A model generated the notes under the pieces. That model was not told the origin of the DNA. It did not search any database and saw nothing but the letters and a program-made list of their open reading frames with translations. From Actinomycetota bacterium (GTDB lineage Bacteria > Actinomycetota > Acidimicrobiia > Acidimicrobiales > Ilumatobacteraceae), in the NCBI GenBank assembly GCA_005800965.1, contig SYEA01000004.1:1-23819 (forward strand): a DNA stretch of 23,819 bases, given 5' to 3'. Both the position numbers and the translations under genes were made by a program. Positions 1 through 8,816 of the stretch are shown piece by piece; the stretch's first letter is position 1; each line of letters begins with the position of its first letter.

Positions 1-541
1 GTTCGTCGGCAAAAATAATGTCGGGTTGGCTGGCCAGCGCTCGGGCGATGGCCACACGCTGTTGTTGCCCACCAGAAAGTTCGCTGGGCCGGTGCTTCAG
101 GCGATCACGTAGCGAGATGGTCTCAATCACACCGTCAATCCAGGTGCGGTCGCCCTTGCTGCGCCCGAGGGTGAGTGGCAACATGATGTTTTCTTCGGCA
201 CTGAGTGTGGGAATCAGGTTGAACGCCTGAAAAATGAAACCAACTTTTTTGCGGCGCAACTCGGTGAGCTGTTTGTCGTTCAGCGACGAAAGATCAGTGT
301 CGCTGATGAACACATTGCCCGTGGTGAGCGAATCGAGCCCGGCTACGCAGTGCATGAGTGTGGACTTGCCCGAGCCACTTGGGCCCATGATTGCGGTGAA
401 CTTGCCTTTTTCGAAACTTACGTCAACACTGTCGAGGGCACGAACTTCGCTGTCGCCCGAACCGTAGATCTTGCTGGCCCCGACGGCACGCGCCGCAATG
501 TTCAAAGAGTTGGTGAGTGATGGTGCAGGAAGTGTGGTCAC
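1..541 (-). CDS. ABC transporter ATP-binding protein, LolD/MacB type (3' end cut by window edge)
   Basis: Translating the minus strand from a GTG at 541 gives an ABC ATPase: Walker A GPSGSGKST at about residues 53-61, Q-loop GFIFQAFNL, signature LSGGQQQRVAIARAL, and Walker B DIIFADE running into the window edge. About 180 residues are visible; the D-loop, H-loop and C-terminus lie outside. The family normally pairs with an FtsX/MacB-type permease and uses ATP hydrolysis to drive extrusion or lipoprotein handling at the membrane. No permease is in view and would be expected to the left. The gene starts 9 bases after the stop of the SDR gene, so the two are probably co-transcribed. The GTG has only a weak AAGG-like site just upstream. 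The substrate cannot be told from this part. Confidence 0.9.
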   Translation of the reverse strand, partial: MTTLPAPSLTNSLNIAARAVGASKIYGSGDSEVRALDSVDVSFEKGKFTAIMGPSGSGKSTLMHCVAGLDSLTTGNVFISDTDLSSLNDKQLTELRRKKVGFIFQAFNLIPTLSAEENIMLPLTLGRSKGDRTWIDGVIETISLRDRLKHRPSELSGGQQQRVAIARALASQPDIIFADE

Positions 542-550
542 GCCTTCAGG

Positions 551-1438
551 CTATTGCTGCGGACGAATATCGAGATTGAAGCGCGCGACGAACTCGTCGT
601 AGTACGCCTCGTCATCGAGATGACGCCCGAATGACACCCACTCTTCATCGGTCATTGCTGCGCGCGCGGCCAACAGCTCGCTAGCACCCCACGAGCAATG
701 CCAACGCAGTCGCGGTGAGGAAGTAGTCGCTGCCTCCAAAATGGTGGCAGCGGCCTCTTCGGCTGGTGTGGCATTGGTGATGCCAGCGGCGTAGAAAGAA
801 AACAGGCGGCGGTAATGCGCGTCGTAGGCCCCCGATTGGTTTGGCGCGTCGATGTTTTTAGAAAAAATCGAACTACGCGTGATGCCCGGCTCAACAATCG
901 CCACACGAATGCCGAACGGCGCTACTTCGTGGGCAAGGCCTTCGCTCATGCCTTCTACTGCCCATTTCGAAACGTAATACGGCGATTGAGCAATGGCGGT
1001 GATTTTGCCGACCACCGACGACACGTTGACGATCGCACCGCTGCCGCGCTTGCGCATCTGCGGCAGCACTGCTTGGATGCAACGCACCGAGCCGTTGTGG
1101 TTGATGTTGAAGACTTCGGTGTAGGTGTCAACCGGACACTCTTCGGTTACGGCATTGCCGCCGACACCGGCATTGTTGACGAGCACATTGACTTGGTTGG
1201 TGGCTGCATAAATTTGGGCAAAACCCTTGGTCACCGAGGCAGAGTCGGCAACATCCATTTCCACCAGAGTGATGCGATCAGCCAGGCTCAGGCTGGTTGC
1301 TTTGGCCAGGAGCTTGTCGGCTTTTTCCAGCCCGCGAACCGTGCCAAAGACGTGGTATCCCGCTTGGGCAAAAGCCAGTGTGGTGGCGCGCCCGATGCCC
1401 GAATTAGCACCGGTCACCACTGCTGTTTGAGCGCCCAC
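551..1438 (-). CDS. SDR-family NAD(P)-dependent oxidoreductase
   Basis: A 295-residue classical short-chain dehydrogenase/reductase. It has the Rossmann glycine motif TGANSGIG (about residues 9-16), the structural NNAG motif (VLVNNAGVGG), a catalytic Ser in NVSSVVGK and the catalytic YYVSK (Tyr-x-x-x-Lys). The next segment, VAPFGIRVAIVEPGITRS, is the usual cofactor/substrate region of this family. It should be a cytoplasmic NAD(P)-linked reductase or dehydrogenase of unknown substrate; there is no signal peptide. The start codon is GTG at 1438. A TACCGT hexamer 7 bases upstream and no ribosome-binding site suggest a leaderless transcript and support this start. It is first in a minus-strand unit with the ABC ATPase and divergent from the double-protease gene. 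Confidence 0.92.
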   Translation of the reverse strand: MGAQTAVVTGANSGIGRATTLAFAQAGYHVFGTVRGLEKADKLLAKATSLSLADRITLVEMDVADSASVTKGFAQIYAATNQVNVLVNNAGVGGNAVTEECPVDTYTEVFNINHNGSVRCIQAVLPQMRKRGSGAIVNVSSVVGKITAIAQSPYYVSKWAVEGMSEGLAHEVAPFGIRVAIVEPGITRSSIFSKNIDAPNQSGAYDAHYRRLFSFYAAGITNATPAEEAAATILEAATTSSPRLRWHCSWGASELLAARAAMTDEEWVSFGRHLDDEAYYDEFVARFNLDIRPQQ

Positions 1439-1445
1439 GGGCTAA

Positions 1446-1451
1446 ACGGTA
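1446..1451 (-). promoter_or_regulatory. Putative -10 hexamer TACCGT of the SDR gene (leaderless)
   Basis: On the minus strand TACCGT ends 7 bases before the GTG start at 1438, which would put the transcript start at or next to the start codon. No clear -35 is seen. Assignment rests on the same arrangement recurring at nine other starts in this window. Confidence 0.5.
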
Positions 1452-1514
1452 CTTGTTTGACGGTATCTAAGGCTTGCCCGAAAACTTGTTCAGGATCTCG
1501 TTACAGGTACGGCG

Positions 1515-1520
1515 TATCCT
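1515..1520 (+). promoter_or_regulatory. Putative -10 hexamer TATCCT of the double-protease gene (leaderless)
   Basis: TATCCT lies 8 bases before the ATG at 1529 and there is no purine-rich ribosome-binding site between them, as expected for a leaderless mRNA. No convincing -35 lies 16-18 bases further upstream. Confidence 0.55.
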
Positions 1521-1528
1521 GCCGTTAG

Positions 1529-4500
1529 ATGTTTGTGGCTTCTAGACGGGTCTTGGGCGCGCTGCTTTGCTCGGTATTGCTGGTGGTTCTGGTGCCGGTG
1601 TCGTCAGCCGGGGCCAATGGCGGCGCTCTGCAAGCGTCGACGGCACCGAGTGGCGAGTACATCGTTATTTTGAAAGATTCGGCCAGCGTCGCTGCAAAGG
1701 TGAACAAAGAAGCATCCCTCGGCAACGACGTCAATGATGTGTTCGCCAGCAAGGTCAAAGGCTTCGTCGCTGAACTTGACCCAGCCGATGTGCGGCGACT
1801 GAAGAGTGATCCGCAAGTGCTCATCGTTGAGCCCAACTCAGTGATGAGCATCATCGACACTCAAGAGCCGTCTACTACGTCGTCGTCTACTACGTCTTCG
1901 TCTACCACTTCTGCTCCGAGCAGCACGACGAGCACTATCGCACCGGCGCAATCGCTAGACGATCTAGAAGTCGGTAATGCGATTCCCAACGAATACATCG
2001 TGACCTTGAACAACGGCGTGGGCGCCACGGCATTTGCTGCGGCTCAGGCCGACGGAGGTGCCGACATTCTCGGCATCGTTGCTTCGGCAATCAACGGTTT
2101 TGGTGCCCGACTTGATAAGGCACAACTTGCGTCGCTGGCGAGCGACCCGAACGTGGAATACATCGAAGAAAACACCGTGGTGGGTATCACGGGCGATCAG
2201 GCCAACCCTCCGTCGTGGGGTTTGGATCGCATTGATCAGCGCTCACGAACTCTCAACCAGAACTATTCCTACAACTACACAGGTGCAGGCGTCAACGCCT
2301 ACATCATCGACACAGGCGTACGTAGCGACCATCGCGATTTTGGCGGGCGCGTCGTGGCGGGAACCACGCGGGTCAGCGACGGGCGAGGCAGCGAAGACTG
2401 CAACGGCCACGGCACCCATGTGGCCGGCACAGTTGCAGGGCAAACCTACGGAGTCGCCAAGGCGGCGCAAATCGTGCCGATTCGTGTGCTTGGGTGCACC
2501 GGTCGCGGCAGCATGTTCAATGTCATCACCGGCATCGACTGGATGATTGAGCATCATCTTGTGGGCGTTCCTGCGGTTGCCAATCTCAGTCTTGGTGGCG
2601 GTCGAAACAGTTCCGTCAACCAAGCAGTCGCCAATGCCGTGCGCGATGGCATAACCGTCGTGGTCGCCGCTGGCAATAGCAACCGTGATGCTTCAACATT
2701 TTCTCCAGCATCCGAGCCATTGGTCATCACGGTTGGCGCCACGATGTCCACCGATGGTCGCGCCTCGTATTCAAACTTCGGGCCACTACTTGACATTTTT
2801 GCCCCCGGCTCGGGGATCACCTCGGCGTTTCACCGCTCGTCAACCGAGGCCCGCTCGCTGTCGGGCACCTCAATGGCGGCTCCGCATGTGGCTGGCGCCG
2901 CAGCGCTGCTACTTGAAGAAAATCCAGCGCGCACACCCGCCCAAGTGACGGAAGAACTCGCTGCATATGCCACCCCCGACCTGGTGACCAACCCGGGTGT
3001 GGGTTCGGTTAATCGTTTGCTGTATACCCACGCTCGCTGGACGCCCCCAACACCCGAGGCACCGAGTGCTCCGCAGTCACTAGTCGCAGTTGGAGGTGTC
3101 GGTCAGGCAACTCTCTCGTGGGTCGCGCCAACCCAAACGGGCTCCGGGAGCATCACCGACTATCTCATCGAGTTTTCTTCCACCAACGGCTCGTCTTGGG
3201 CCACGTTCGCCGACGGGGTCACGACCGCCACCACAGCGGTGGTGACGAGCCTGACCAATGGAGTTACTTATTCATTTCGCATAACTGCGGTCAATGCCAC
3301 CGGCAACAGCCCAGCCAGCGAGGTTGCGCGGGCAGTCGTTGGTGTGCCAACGGCGCCGACGGGCTTGGTGGCCACTGCTGGTGCTGCGCAAGTTACCTTG
3401 CGCTGGACCGCGCCGACCGCCAACGGTGGCTCGGCGATCACTGATTACATCGTGGAATTTTCCACCGATAGCGGCACTGACTGGTCAACCTTCGACGACG
3501 GTGTGTCCACTGCATTGACTGCCACGGTCACGGGGCTTGCGAACGGAGTTACACACACGTTTCGGGTAAGTGCGCTCAATGCCGTTGGCACTAGCGGAGC
3601 ATCGAGCTCGACCGCAGCGGTGCCGTGGCAAGTCAATGCGCCAAGTTCTCCTCGAGAACTCATCATCACGACAGTCATGGCGACGTCGATTGCGCTTGAG
3701 TGGCGGATTCCCACCACGGATGGCGGCGGCTTCATCACTGGTTATGTAGTGGAACAGTCATCTGACGGTGTTGTTTGGTCAACAGCACGCCTTACCGGCC
3801 TTGGTGGGCGAGCCGGGGGCGTATGGTTTGCCACGGCATACGACCTGGTGTCAGGGGCCGAGTACCGCTTCCGTGTTCGCGCTACGAATTCCGCTGGCAA
3901 CTCCGAACCATCGAATATCACGTCGCCACGAGCCCCGGGAATTGCGAGTGAGCCCGAAGATGTGCGGGCCGTTGAAGCACGTACACGCAGCATCATGTTG
4001 CGCTGGGAGAGACCGCTCTCTGACGGTGGCAATGCCATTCGGGGATACACCATCGAGTATTCGGTCGATGCTGGCACCTCATGGACAACATGGCCGCTGA
4101 ACACGGGTGTTGAGGGTTGCGTATGTCAATACATGTCGCGCACGGTTACTGATCTGACCGACGGACTGCCACATATCTTCCGCGTGAGGGCGTATAACTC
4201 CGTTGGTACTGGTCCGGCCTCTGAAGCAACAGACCCACTCACGCCTCTTACACCTGCTGTCGCGGGCCAACCCACCAATGTGGTGGGCACGGCGACACCT
4301 GCTGTCGTCGAGCTCGACTGGGATGGCCCAGCCAGTGATGGTGGGGCACCGATCACTGACTACGTCGTGGAGTATTCCACCGACGGGGCTGCTTCGTGGA
4401 CCATTTTTGCCGACGGAACGAGCACCGCGACCTTTGCCAACCTGCGCGGGCTTGCAGCTGGTGTCACTCACATCTTCCGTGTCAGTGCGGTCAACTCAGC

Positions 4501-6733
4501 GGGTCGCAGCGCACCGTCAACCGTGTCTGGTGGGGTCGTGCCAATGGCTGCGTTGGTCAACGACGCTTTCAGCGGTGCAATACCAATCGTGTGCGAAAGC
4601 GAGTGTCTGGCAGGCGCTTTGGTGCGGGCGACAAGCTCGACACGATCGGCCACGCGTGAACCTGGTGAGCCGAGCCACGGGGGCTACGGAGGCACTGCTT
4701 CTCTTTGGTATTCATTCAGACTCGCTCGTACGGGCACCGTGGTAATCGACACTCAAGGCAGCAATTTCGACACGTTGCTCGGTGTGTACACCGGGTCGGT
4801 CGTCAATGCGCTCACCACTGTGATTGCCAACGATGACGCCAGTGGCGGCAACTGGAGCCGAGTCGAATTGGCACCAGTGGTCGGCACCACGTACTGGGTC
4901 GCCGTAGACGGCTACGGCGGTCGCACGGGTAGCACCGTGTTGAACTGGCGCTTTTCCGAAGCAGCACCCGCTACAAAACCAGATGCACCGCGCAACGTGC
5001 GCGCCGTTGCTGGTAACACTCGTGCCACGGTGTATTGGTCGACGCCAGAAAGTAATGGCGGTGCTGCAATTACGGCCTATACCGCCACAGCCTCGCCAGG
5101 TGGCCGCACCTGCATCACTACGGGTGCCCTCACTTGCGAGATCACTGGGCTCACCAACGGAACTGCTTACACCTTCGTGGTTGCGGCTACGAATAGCGCA
5201 GGCACAGGTGACCCTTCGTCAGCATCTGACCCCGTCACGCCGCGCAGTGAGCCCACTGAGGGTGTCACCACGCTTTCGTGGGGCCTTGATCGCATCGACC
5301 AGCGGAACTTGCCACTAGATCTTCGGTACACCCGAACACAATCTGGTGCTGGTGTATCCGTGTACGTGATCGACACCGGTGTGCGTTCAACCCATAGCGA
5401 ACTGGTGGGTCGCGTTGCCACAGGGTTCTCGACCATCAGTGATGGAAACGGGTCGCAAGATTGTCACGGTCACGGCACGCATGTGGCTGGAACTGTCGCT
5501 GGTACCAATTATGGCGTTGCTCCTGCGGCGCTCATCGTGCCGGTTCGGGTCTTGAGTTGCAGTGGTTCTGCCAGCACCTCTGACATCATCGCGGGCATCG
5601 ACTGGATTATTACCCACCATCAAGCCGGTGTACCTGCCGTGGCCAACATGAGCCTGGGTGGATCGCGTTCTGCGGCCCTCGATCTGGCTGTTGCGCGCGG
5701 TGTGGCAGACGGCGTGTCGTTCGTGGTTGCTGCCGGCAACTCCAACCTGAATGCATGTCAGGTGTCGCCAGCCGGTGAGCCGTTGGCCATCACGGTCGGC
5801 TCCATCACATCAACGGATGAGCGTTCGTCGTTTTCCAACTTTGGAACCTGCTTGGATGTGTTTGCGCCCGGATCGAATATCGTTTCGGCTGGTAACACCA
5901 ACGACAGCGCGACGCGCACGCTCTCGGGCACATCCATGGCTGCTCCGCATGTGGCGGGTGTGGCTGCACTGGCGCTCGGGCAGGACCCAGCCCTGACCCC
6001 TGCTGGTGTTGCGGCAGCAATTGCGACGTCGTCGACCCGCAATGCGGTCACGAACCCTGGCGAGGGTTCTCTCAATCGACTGGTGTACTCGCTGCTGACA
6101 CCGGTGCCAAGTGCCGAGGACGTGACTCCGCCTACAACAACTCCGCCTACAACAACTCCGCCTACAACAACTCCGCCATCCGATGATGATGGTGGCGACA
6201 GTGGTCCGGCACCGACTGTGCCGACGACTGTGCCGACGACTGTGCCGACAACCGTGCCGACAACCGTGCCGACGACCGTGCCGACGACTGTGCCCACAAC
6301 CGTGTCGCCAACCCGTTCGCAAATGCCGGCTCCAGGCGTTCGCCCAGCAGTCGGTAGTGCGATACCGAGATTGCCTGCGAGTGTGCGTGAGTTCGTGCCA
6401 TTGGTCCGATTGGTCGGTAGCACCATGCGTGTGGCTCTGACCGCACCAACGGGTGCACTCGTGCACGTGTATCACAATGGCGCACTTGTACGGTCGGTGA
6501 CTGCTGAACAAGCAAAAAATCTGACGATGGTTGCAAATGGTGCTGCCGTGAGCGAAATGCAATTTGTCGTAGTTACTCGAACTGGCGAAGTATCGGCGTC
6601 ACCTGCGCCCACCAGCACAACAGCAACTGGTCCCAACGCGAAGCCAGACTCGAAAGCCCAAGCAGCGAAAGCCAAAGCAGCGAAAGCCAAAGCAGCCCTG
6701 CGCTCCACGAATGACAACGTAAAGACCAAGTAG
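1529..6733 (+). CDS. Giant secreted protein with two subtilisin-like (S8) protease domains, I9 pro-domains and FN3 repeats
   Basis: 1734 residues. Order: signal peptide (1 to about 30); inhibitor I9 domain 1 (about 42-111); Ser/Thr linker; I9 domain 2 (about 154-220); S8 protease 1 (about 229-500; Asp261, His294, oxyanion Asn383, Ser448); five FN3 domains (starting near 511, 607, 703, 806, 911); a PPC-like beta domain (about 1010-1145, WYSF... and [13 protein letters not shown]); a sixth FN3 (from about 1150); S8 protease 2 (about 1249-1510; Asp1282, His1315, Asn1404, Ser1469); TTPP and PTTV repeats; a small globular segment; and an Ala/Lys-rich tail. Both triads are intact and both proteases resemble the proteinase K/aqualysin group. 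It is probably exported by Sec and self-processed. There is no LPxTG or other obvious anchor. The two protease copies are clearly homologous along their full length. Its role may be extracellular protein breakdown; that is inference. Confidence 0.93.
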   Translation: MFVASRRVLGALLCSVLLVVLVPVSSAGANGGALQASTAPSGEYIVILKDSASVAAKVNKEASLGNDVNDVFASKVKGFVAELDPADVRRLKSDPQVLIVEPNSVMSIIDTQEPSTTSSSTTSSSTTSAPSSTTSTIAPAQSLDDLEVGNAIPNEYIVTLNNGVGATAFAAAQADGGADILGIVASAINGFGARLDKAQLASLASDPNVEYIEENTVVGITGDQANPPSWGLDRIDQRSRTLNQNYSYNYTGAGVNAYIIDTGVRSDHRDFGGRVVAGTTRVSDGRGSEDCNGHGTHVAGTVAGQTYGVAKAAQIVPIRVLGCTGRGSMFNVITGIDWMIEHHLVGVPAVANLSLGGGRNSSVNQAVANAVRDGITVVVAAGNSNRDASTFSPASEPLVITVGATMSTDGRASYSNFGPLLDIFAPGSGITSAFHRSSTEARSLSGTSMAAPHVAGAAALLLEENPARTPAQVTEELAAYATPDLVTNPGVGSVNRLLYTHARWTPPTPEAPSAPQSLVAVGGVGQATLSWVAPTQTGSGSITDYLIEFSSTNGSSWATFADGVTTATTAVVTSLTNGVTYSFRITAVNATGNSPASEVARAVVGVPTAPTGLVATAGAAQVTLRWTAPTANGGSAITDYIVEFSTDSGTDWSTFDDGVSTALTATVTGLANGVTHTFRVSALNAVGTSGASSSTAAVPWQVNAPSSPRELIITTVMATSIALEWRIPTTDGGGFITGYVVEQSSDGVVWSTARLTGLGGRAGGVWFATAYDLVSGAEYRFRVRATNSAGNSEPSNITSPRAPGIASEPEDVRAVEARTRSIMLRWERPLSDGGNAIRGYTIEYSVDAGTSWTTWPLNTGVEGCVCQYMSRTVTDLTDGLPHIFRVRAYNSVGTGPASEATDPLTPLTPAVAGQPTNVVGTATPAVVELDWDGPASDGGAPITDYVVEYSTDGAASWTIFADGTSTATFANLRGLAAGVTHIFRVSAVNSAGRSAPSTVSGGVVPMAALVNDAFSGAIPIVCESECLAGALVRATSSTRSATREPGEPSHGGYGGTASLWYSFRLARTGTVVIDTQGSNFDTLLGVYTGSVVNALTTVIANDDASGGNWSRVELAPVVGTTYWVAVDGYGGRTGSTVLNWRFSEAAPATKPDAPRNVRAVAGNTRATVYWSTPESNGGAAITAYTATASPGGRTCITTGALTCEITGLTNGTAYTFVVAATNSAGTGDPSSASDPVTPRSEPTEGVTTLSWGLDRIDQRNLPLDLRYTRTQSGAGVSVYVIDTGVRSTHSELVGRVATGFSTISDGNGSQDCHGHGTHVAGTVAGTNYGVAPAALIVPVRVLSCSGSASTSDIIAGIDWIITHHQAGVPAVANMSLGGSRSAALDLAVARGVADGVSFVVAAGNSNLNACQVSPAGEPLAITVGSITSTDERSSFSNFGTCLDVFAPGSNIVSAGNTNDSATRTLSGTSMAAPHVAGVAALALGQDPALTPAGVAAAIATSSTRNAVTNPGEGSLNRLVYSLLTPVPSAEDVTPPTTTPPTTTPPTTTPPSDDDGGDSGPAPTVPTTVPTTVPTTVPTTVPTTVPTTVPTTVSPTRSQMPAPGVRPAVGSAIPRLPASVREFVPLVRLVGSTMRVALTAPTGALVHVYHNGALVRSVTAEQAKNLTMVANGAAVSEMQFVVVTRTGEVSASPAPTSTTATGPNAKPDSKAQAAKAKAAKAKAALRSTNDNVKTK
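1871..1915 (+). repeat. Three 15-bp coding repeats (Ser/Thr linker)
   Basis: Three imperfect copies of a unit beginning TCTACTACGTC encode the STTSS-type linker between the two I9 domains. It is a low-complexity coding repeat, likely a flexible linker that could be glycosylated, and could vary in copy number by slippage. Confidence 0.8.
6131..6175 (+). repeat. Three perfect 15-bp tandem repeats (TTPP linker)
   Basis: The unit CCTACAACAACTCCG is repeated three times without a mismatch, encoding PTTTP units just after the second protease domain. Perfect identity suggests recent expansion. Confidence 0.9.
6221..6304 (+). repeat. Seven 12-bp tandem repeats (PTTV linker)
   Basis: Seven units of the form CCGACnACyGTG (the last starts CCCAC) encode PTTV seven times. 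The differences are almost all at third codon positions, so the protein repeat is exact while the DNA is not. This is a stiff Pro/Thr spacer of the kind found in cell-wall-spanning proteins. Confidence 0.9.
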
Positions 6734-6785
6734 CCAATCTGGCGTGTATTTTTGGCACGACTCCGACGGCTGATGTCGCAGGGTC

Positions 6786-6791
6786 TACGGT
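6786..6791 (+). promoter_or_regulatory. Putative -10 hexamer TACGGT of the AAA+ ATPase gene (leaderless)
   Basis: TACGGT lies 8 bases before the ATG at 6800. GAGAGA between them could act as a weak ribosome-binding site, but its position fits a leaderless start at least as well. Confidence 0.5.
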
Positions 6792-6799
6792 GAGAGACG

Positions 6800-8215
6800 A
6801 TGAAACCACCAATCACCACACTTGGCCAACTGAAAGCTTCAGGCTGGGTCTCGCGCTCAGTCAAAGAAGAAATTCGCAGCAACGCCGTGCAGCGCATTCG
6901 TGCCAACGAGCCGCTTACGGCCAGCATTCTTGGCTACGACGACACGGTCATGCCACAGTTGCAAAATGCACTGCTTGCCGGCCACGACATCGTCTTTCTT
7001 GGTGAGCGCGGCCAAGGTAAAACACGAATCATTCGTTCGCTTACTGGTCTGCTCGACGAGTGGATGCCGATAGTTGCTGGAAGTGAAATCAATGACGACC
7101 CGTTTGCACCAGTTTCACGTCATGCCCGTGACCTGATTGCCGAGCAGGGTGACACCACACCAATCGCCTGGGTGCATCGTGATGATCGGTACGGTGAAAA
7201 ACTTGCCACGCCTGACACATCGATTGCTGATCTGATTGGCGAAGTCGACCCAATCAAAGTGGCCGAGGGCAGATATTTGAGCGACGAGCTCACCCTGCAT
7301 TACGGGTTGGTGCCGCGCACCAACCGTGGCATTTTTGCCATCAACGAATTGCCTGACCTCTCTGAACGAATTCAGGTAGGTCTGCTTAATGTGCTCGAAG
7401 AACGTGACGTGCAGGTGCGTGGCTACAAGATTCGTCTACCGCTTGATGTGTTGCTGGTTGCATCGGCAAACCCGGAGGACTACACCAATCGTGGTCGCAT
7501 CATCACACCGCTAAAAGACCGCTTCGGAAGCCAAATTCGCACCCACTATCCACTTGATGTGGCCACCGAGATGCAGATTGTTCGCCAAGAGGCACGCCCG
7601 GCCACAATCGGCGACGTGCGGGTGCATTATCCCGCATTCATGGAAGAAATCGTGGCGCAGATAAGTCACTTGGCTCGCGCGAATGCCAATGTGAGTCAGC
7701 GCAGCGGTGTGAGCGTGCGAGTGTCAGTGAGCAACCACGAGTTGCTGGCTGCCAATGCCGTGCGACGGGGCCTGCGAGCTGGTGAAACTACGGTGGCGCC
7801 GCGCGTAAGTGATCTTGAGGCGCTCGTGGCCTCAACCGCCGGCAAGATCGAGATAGAGAGCGTTGACGACGGTCGCGAGGGAGCAGTATTCGAACAAATT
7901 CTGCGTGGGGCCGTGCTGCAGGTGTACAAGCGCCGGGTTTCAGGGGACAAGACCAAGGAACTCATTACCGCATTCGAATCCGGCACGGTGGTGAGCACGG
8001 GCGAAGACGTGTCGTCTAGTGAGTTGTTCGGCTTTGCCCAGAAGGTGCCTGAGTTGCAACAGCTTGCACTGTCGTTGTTGGATGGCAATGAGTCGCCATC
8101 ATCCGTGGCAAGTGCCGTGGAATTCGTGTTGGAAGGCCTTCACCTTGCCAAGCGATTAAACAAAGACTCGGCTGGCGCTCGAGCCACCTATCGTTCGCGC
8201 ACCACTGCTGTGTGA
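6800..8215 (+). CDS. MoxR/magnesium-chelatase-I-like AAA+ ATPase
   Basis: 471 residues, cytoplasmic. Walker A is GERGQGKT (residues 68-75). The Walker B region reads GIFAINELPDL, with Asn where Asp is usual but the catalytic Glu kept. Sensor 1 is LLVASANPED, and LKDRFGSQI holds the probable arginine finger. IQVGLLNVLEERDVQVRG is the typical helix and pre-sensor insert of MoxR/chelatase AAA+ proteins. These ATPases form rings that remodel a target through a VWA-domain partner, and such a partner is encoded at 8817-10832 on the same strand. The insert of about 90 residues between Walker A and B (HRDDRYGEKLATPDTS...) and the C-terminal helical region are family-typical as far as I can tell. The genes for tetrapyrrole synthesis are absent here, so true magnesium chelation is unlikely. 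Confidence 0.88.
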   Translation: MKPPITTLGQLKASGWVSRSVKEEIRSNAVQRIRANEPLTASILGYDDTVMPQLQNALLAGHDIVFLGERGQGKTRIIRSLTGLLDEWMPIVAGSEINDDPFAPVSRHARDLIAEQGDTTPIAWVHRDDRYGEKLATPDTSIADLIGEVDPIKVAEGRYLSDELTLHYGLVPRTNRGIFAINELPDLSERIQVGLLNVLEERDVQVRGYKIRLPLDVLLVASANPEDYTNRGRIITPLKDRFGSQIRTHYPLDVATEMQIVRQEARPATIGDVRVHYPAFMEEIVAQISHLARANANVSQRSGVSVRVSVSNHELLAANAVRRGLRAGETTVAPRVSDLEALVASTAGKIEIESVDDGREGAVFEQILRGAVLQVYKRRVSGDKTKELITAFESGTVVSTGEDVSSSELFGFAQKVPELQQLALSLLDGNESPSSVASAVEFVLEGLHLAKRLNKDSAGARATYRSRTTAV

Positions 8216-8238
8216 CGCGGTCTTTATAGATAATCGGC

Positions 8239-8790
8239 TTAGACGGCGAAGGGCGTGCGAGTCCAGTGTTCGTCGGTGTCATTGCGATAGGTAGTTGGCG
8301 CGATACCTACCAACCGTGAAGCATGCACGGGTTGGTCAAACCCGCGGAGAGGGAAATAACCGATTGGTTCTGCAGTGATTCCTTCGGGCAGGTGCACTGC
8401 TTGTTCGGTGGGCAAGAGAATGCCGTAGTTGGCTGCTTCGTCGCACAACCTTGATGCCATATTCGGAGCATCACCGATGTAGTCCTCACCTTCAAACAAG
8501 ATGATGTCGCCCGAGGTGATGCCAATACGTAGGCGCAATTCACCGAGACGCTCGGCAAAGCGCCGCTGCAATTCGAGCGAAAAAATCACTCCCGCATTCT
8601 GGTCAACGGCAATCGCCATAAAGCCGTCCCCAAGAAACTTGTCGATTCGCACACCCACCTCGGACGCAAGGTCGCGGGAGACCTCACGGAAGTCTTTGAG
8701 CATCGCTTTGGCCTGCTCGTCGTCTGTGCGCTGAATAAACGACGTGAAGCCAGAAAGGTCGACGAAAATGATCGTGCGTGGGTAACGCAT
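8239..8790 (-). CDS. Small class III adenylate/guanylate cyclase-like protein
   Basis: 183 residues, essentially one catalytic domain with no membrane segment or sensor domain. Metal-binding Asp11 sits in FVDLSGFT and Asp55 in KFLGDGFMA. Lys51 and Asp103 (in DYIGDAPN) occupy the base-recognition positions that in this family favour ATP. Asn110 and Arg114 of NMASRL match the transition-state pair. All key residues are therefore present and it is probably an active cAMP-forming homodimer, though I infer this from motifs only. It lies on the opposite strand between the AAA+ and VWA genes. Its stop is 23 bases from the AAA+ stop, and its promoter overlaps that of the VWA gene. GAGGG upstream of the ATG could be a ribosome-binding site. 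Confidence 0.88.
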   Translation of the reverse strand: MRYPRTIIFVDLSGFTSFIQRTDDEQAKAMLKDFREVSRDLASEVGVRIDKFLGDGFMAIAVDQNAGVIFSLELQRRFAERLGELRLRIGITSGDIILFEGEDYIGDAPNMASRLCDEAANYGILLPTEQAVHLPEGITAEPIGYFPLRGFDQPVHASRLVGIAPTTYRNDTDEHWTRTPFAV

Positions 8791-8800
8791 CGTGCCCTCA

Positions 8801-8810
8801 ATGCTACGGT
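8801..8810. promoter_or_regulatory. Overlapping divergent -10 elements (cyclase / VWA gene)
   Basis: The 10-bp string ATGCTACGGT reads TACGGT on the plus strand, 6 bases before the VWA ATG at 8817, and TAGCAT on the minus strand, 10 bases before the cyclase ATG at 8790. The two hexamers share the central TA, giving AnnnTAnnnT. One site could thus fire in both directions, or in one at a time. Confidence 0.5.
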
Positions 8811-8816
8811 TCGCTC

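Noticed and set aside
815..1528. Plus-strand 237-residue frame opposite the SDR gene
   Set aside because: The SDR on the other strand carries every expected motif; this frame has none.
6131..6304. Tandem repeats as a possible CRISPR array
   Set aside because: Units are 12-15 bp, directly adjacent, without spacers, and in frame in a coding region.
5758..6426. Minus-strand frame with many GTVV repeats
   Set aside because: It is the mirror of the PTTV/TTPP coding repeats of the secreted protease and has no independent support.
6731..6765. Intrinsic terminator after the double-protease gene
   Set aside because: GCCA-ATC-TGGC followed by GTGTATTTTT is present, but a 4-bp stem set back from the T-run is too weak to call.
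8778..8816. Upstream GTG start for the VWA protein
   Set aside because: It lies within the divergent cyclase gene and upstream of the likely -10; the added 13 residues show nothing conserved.
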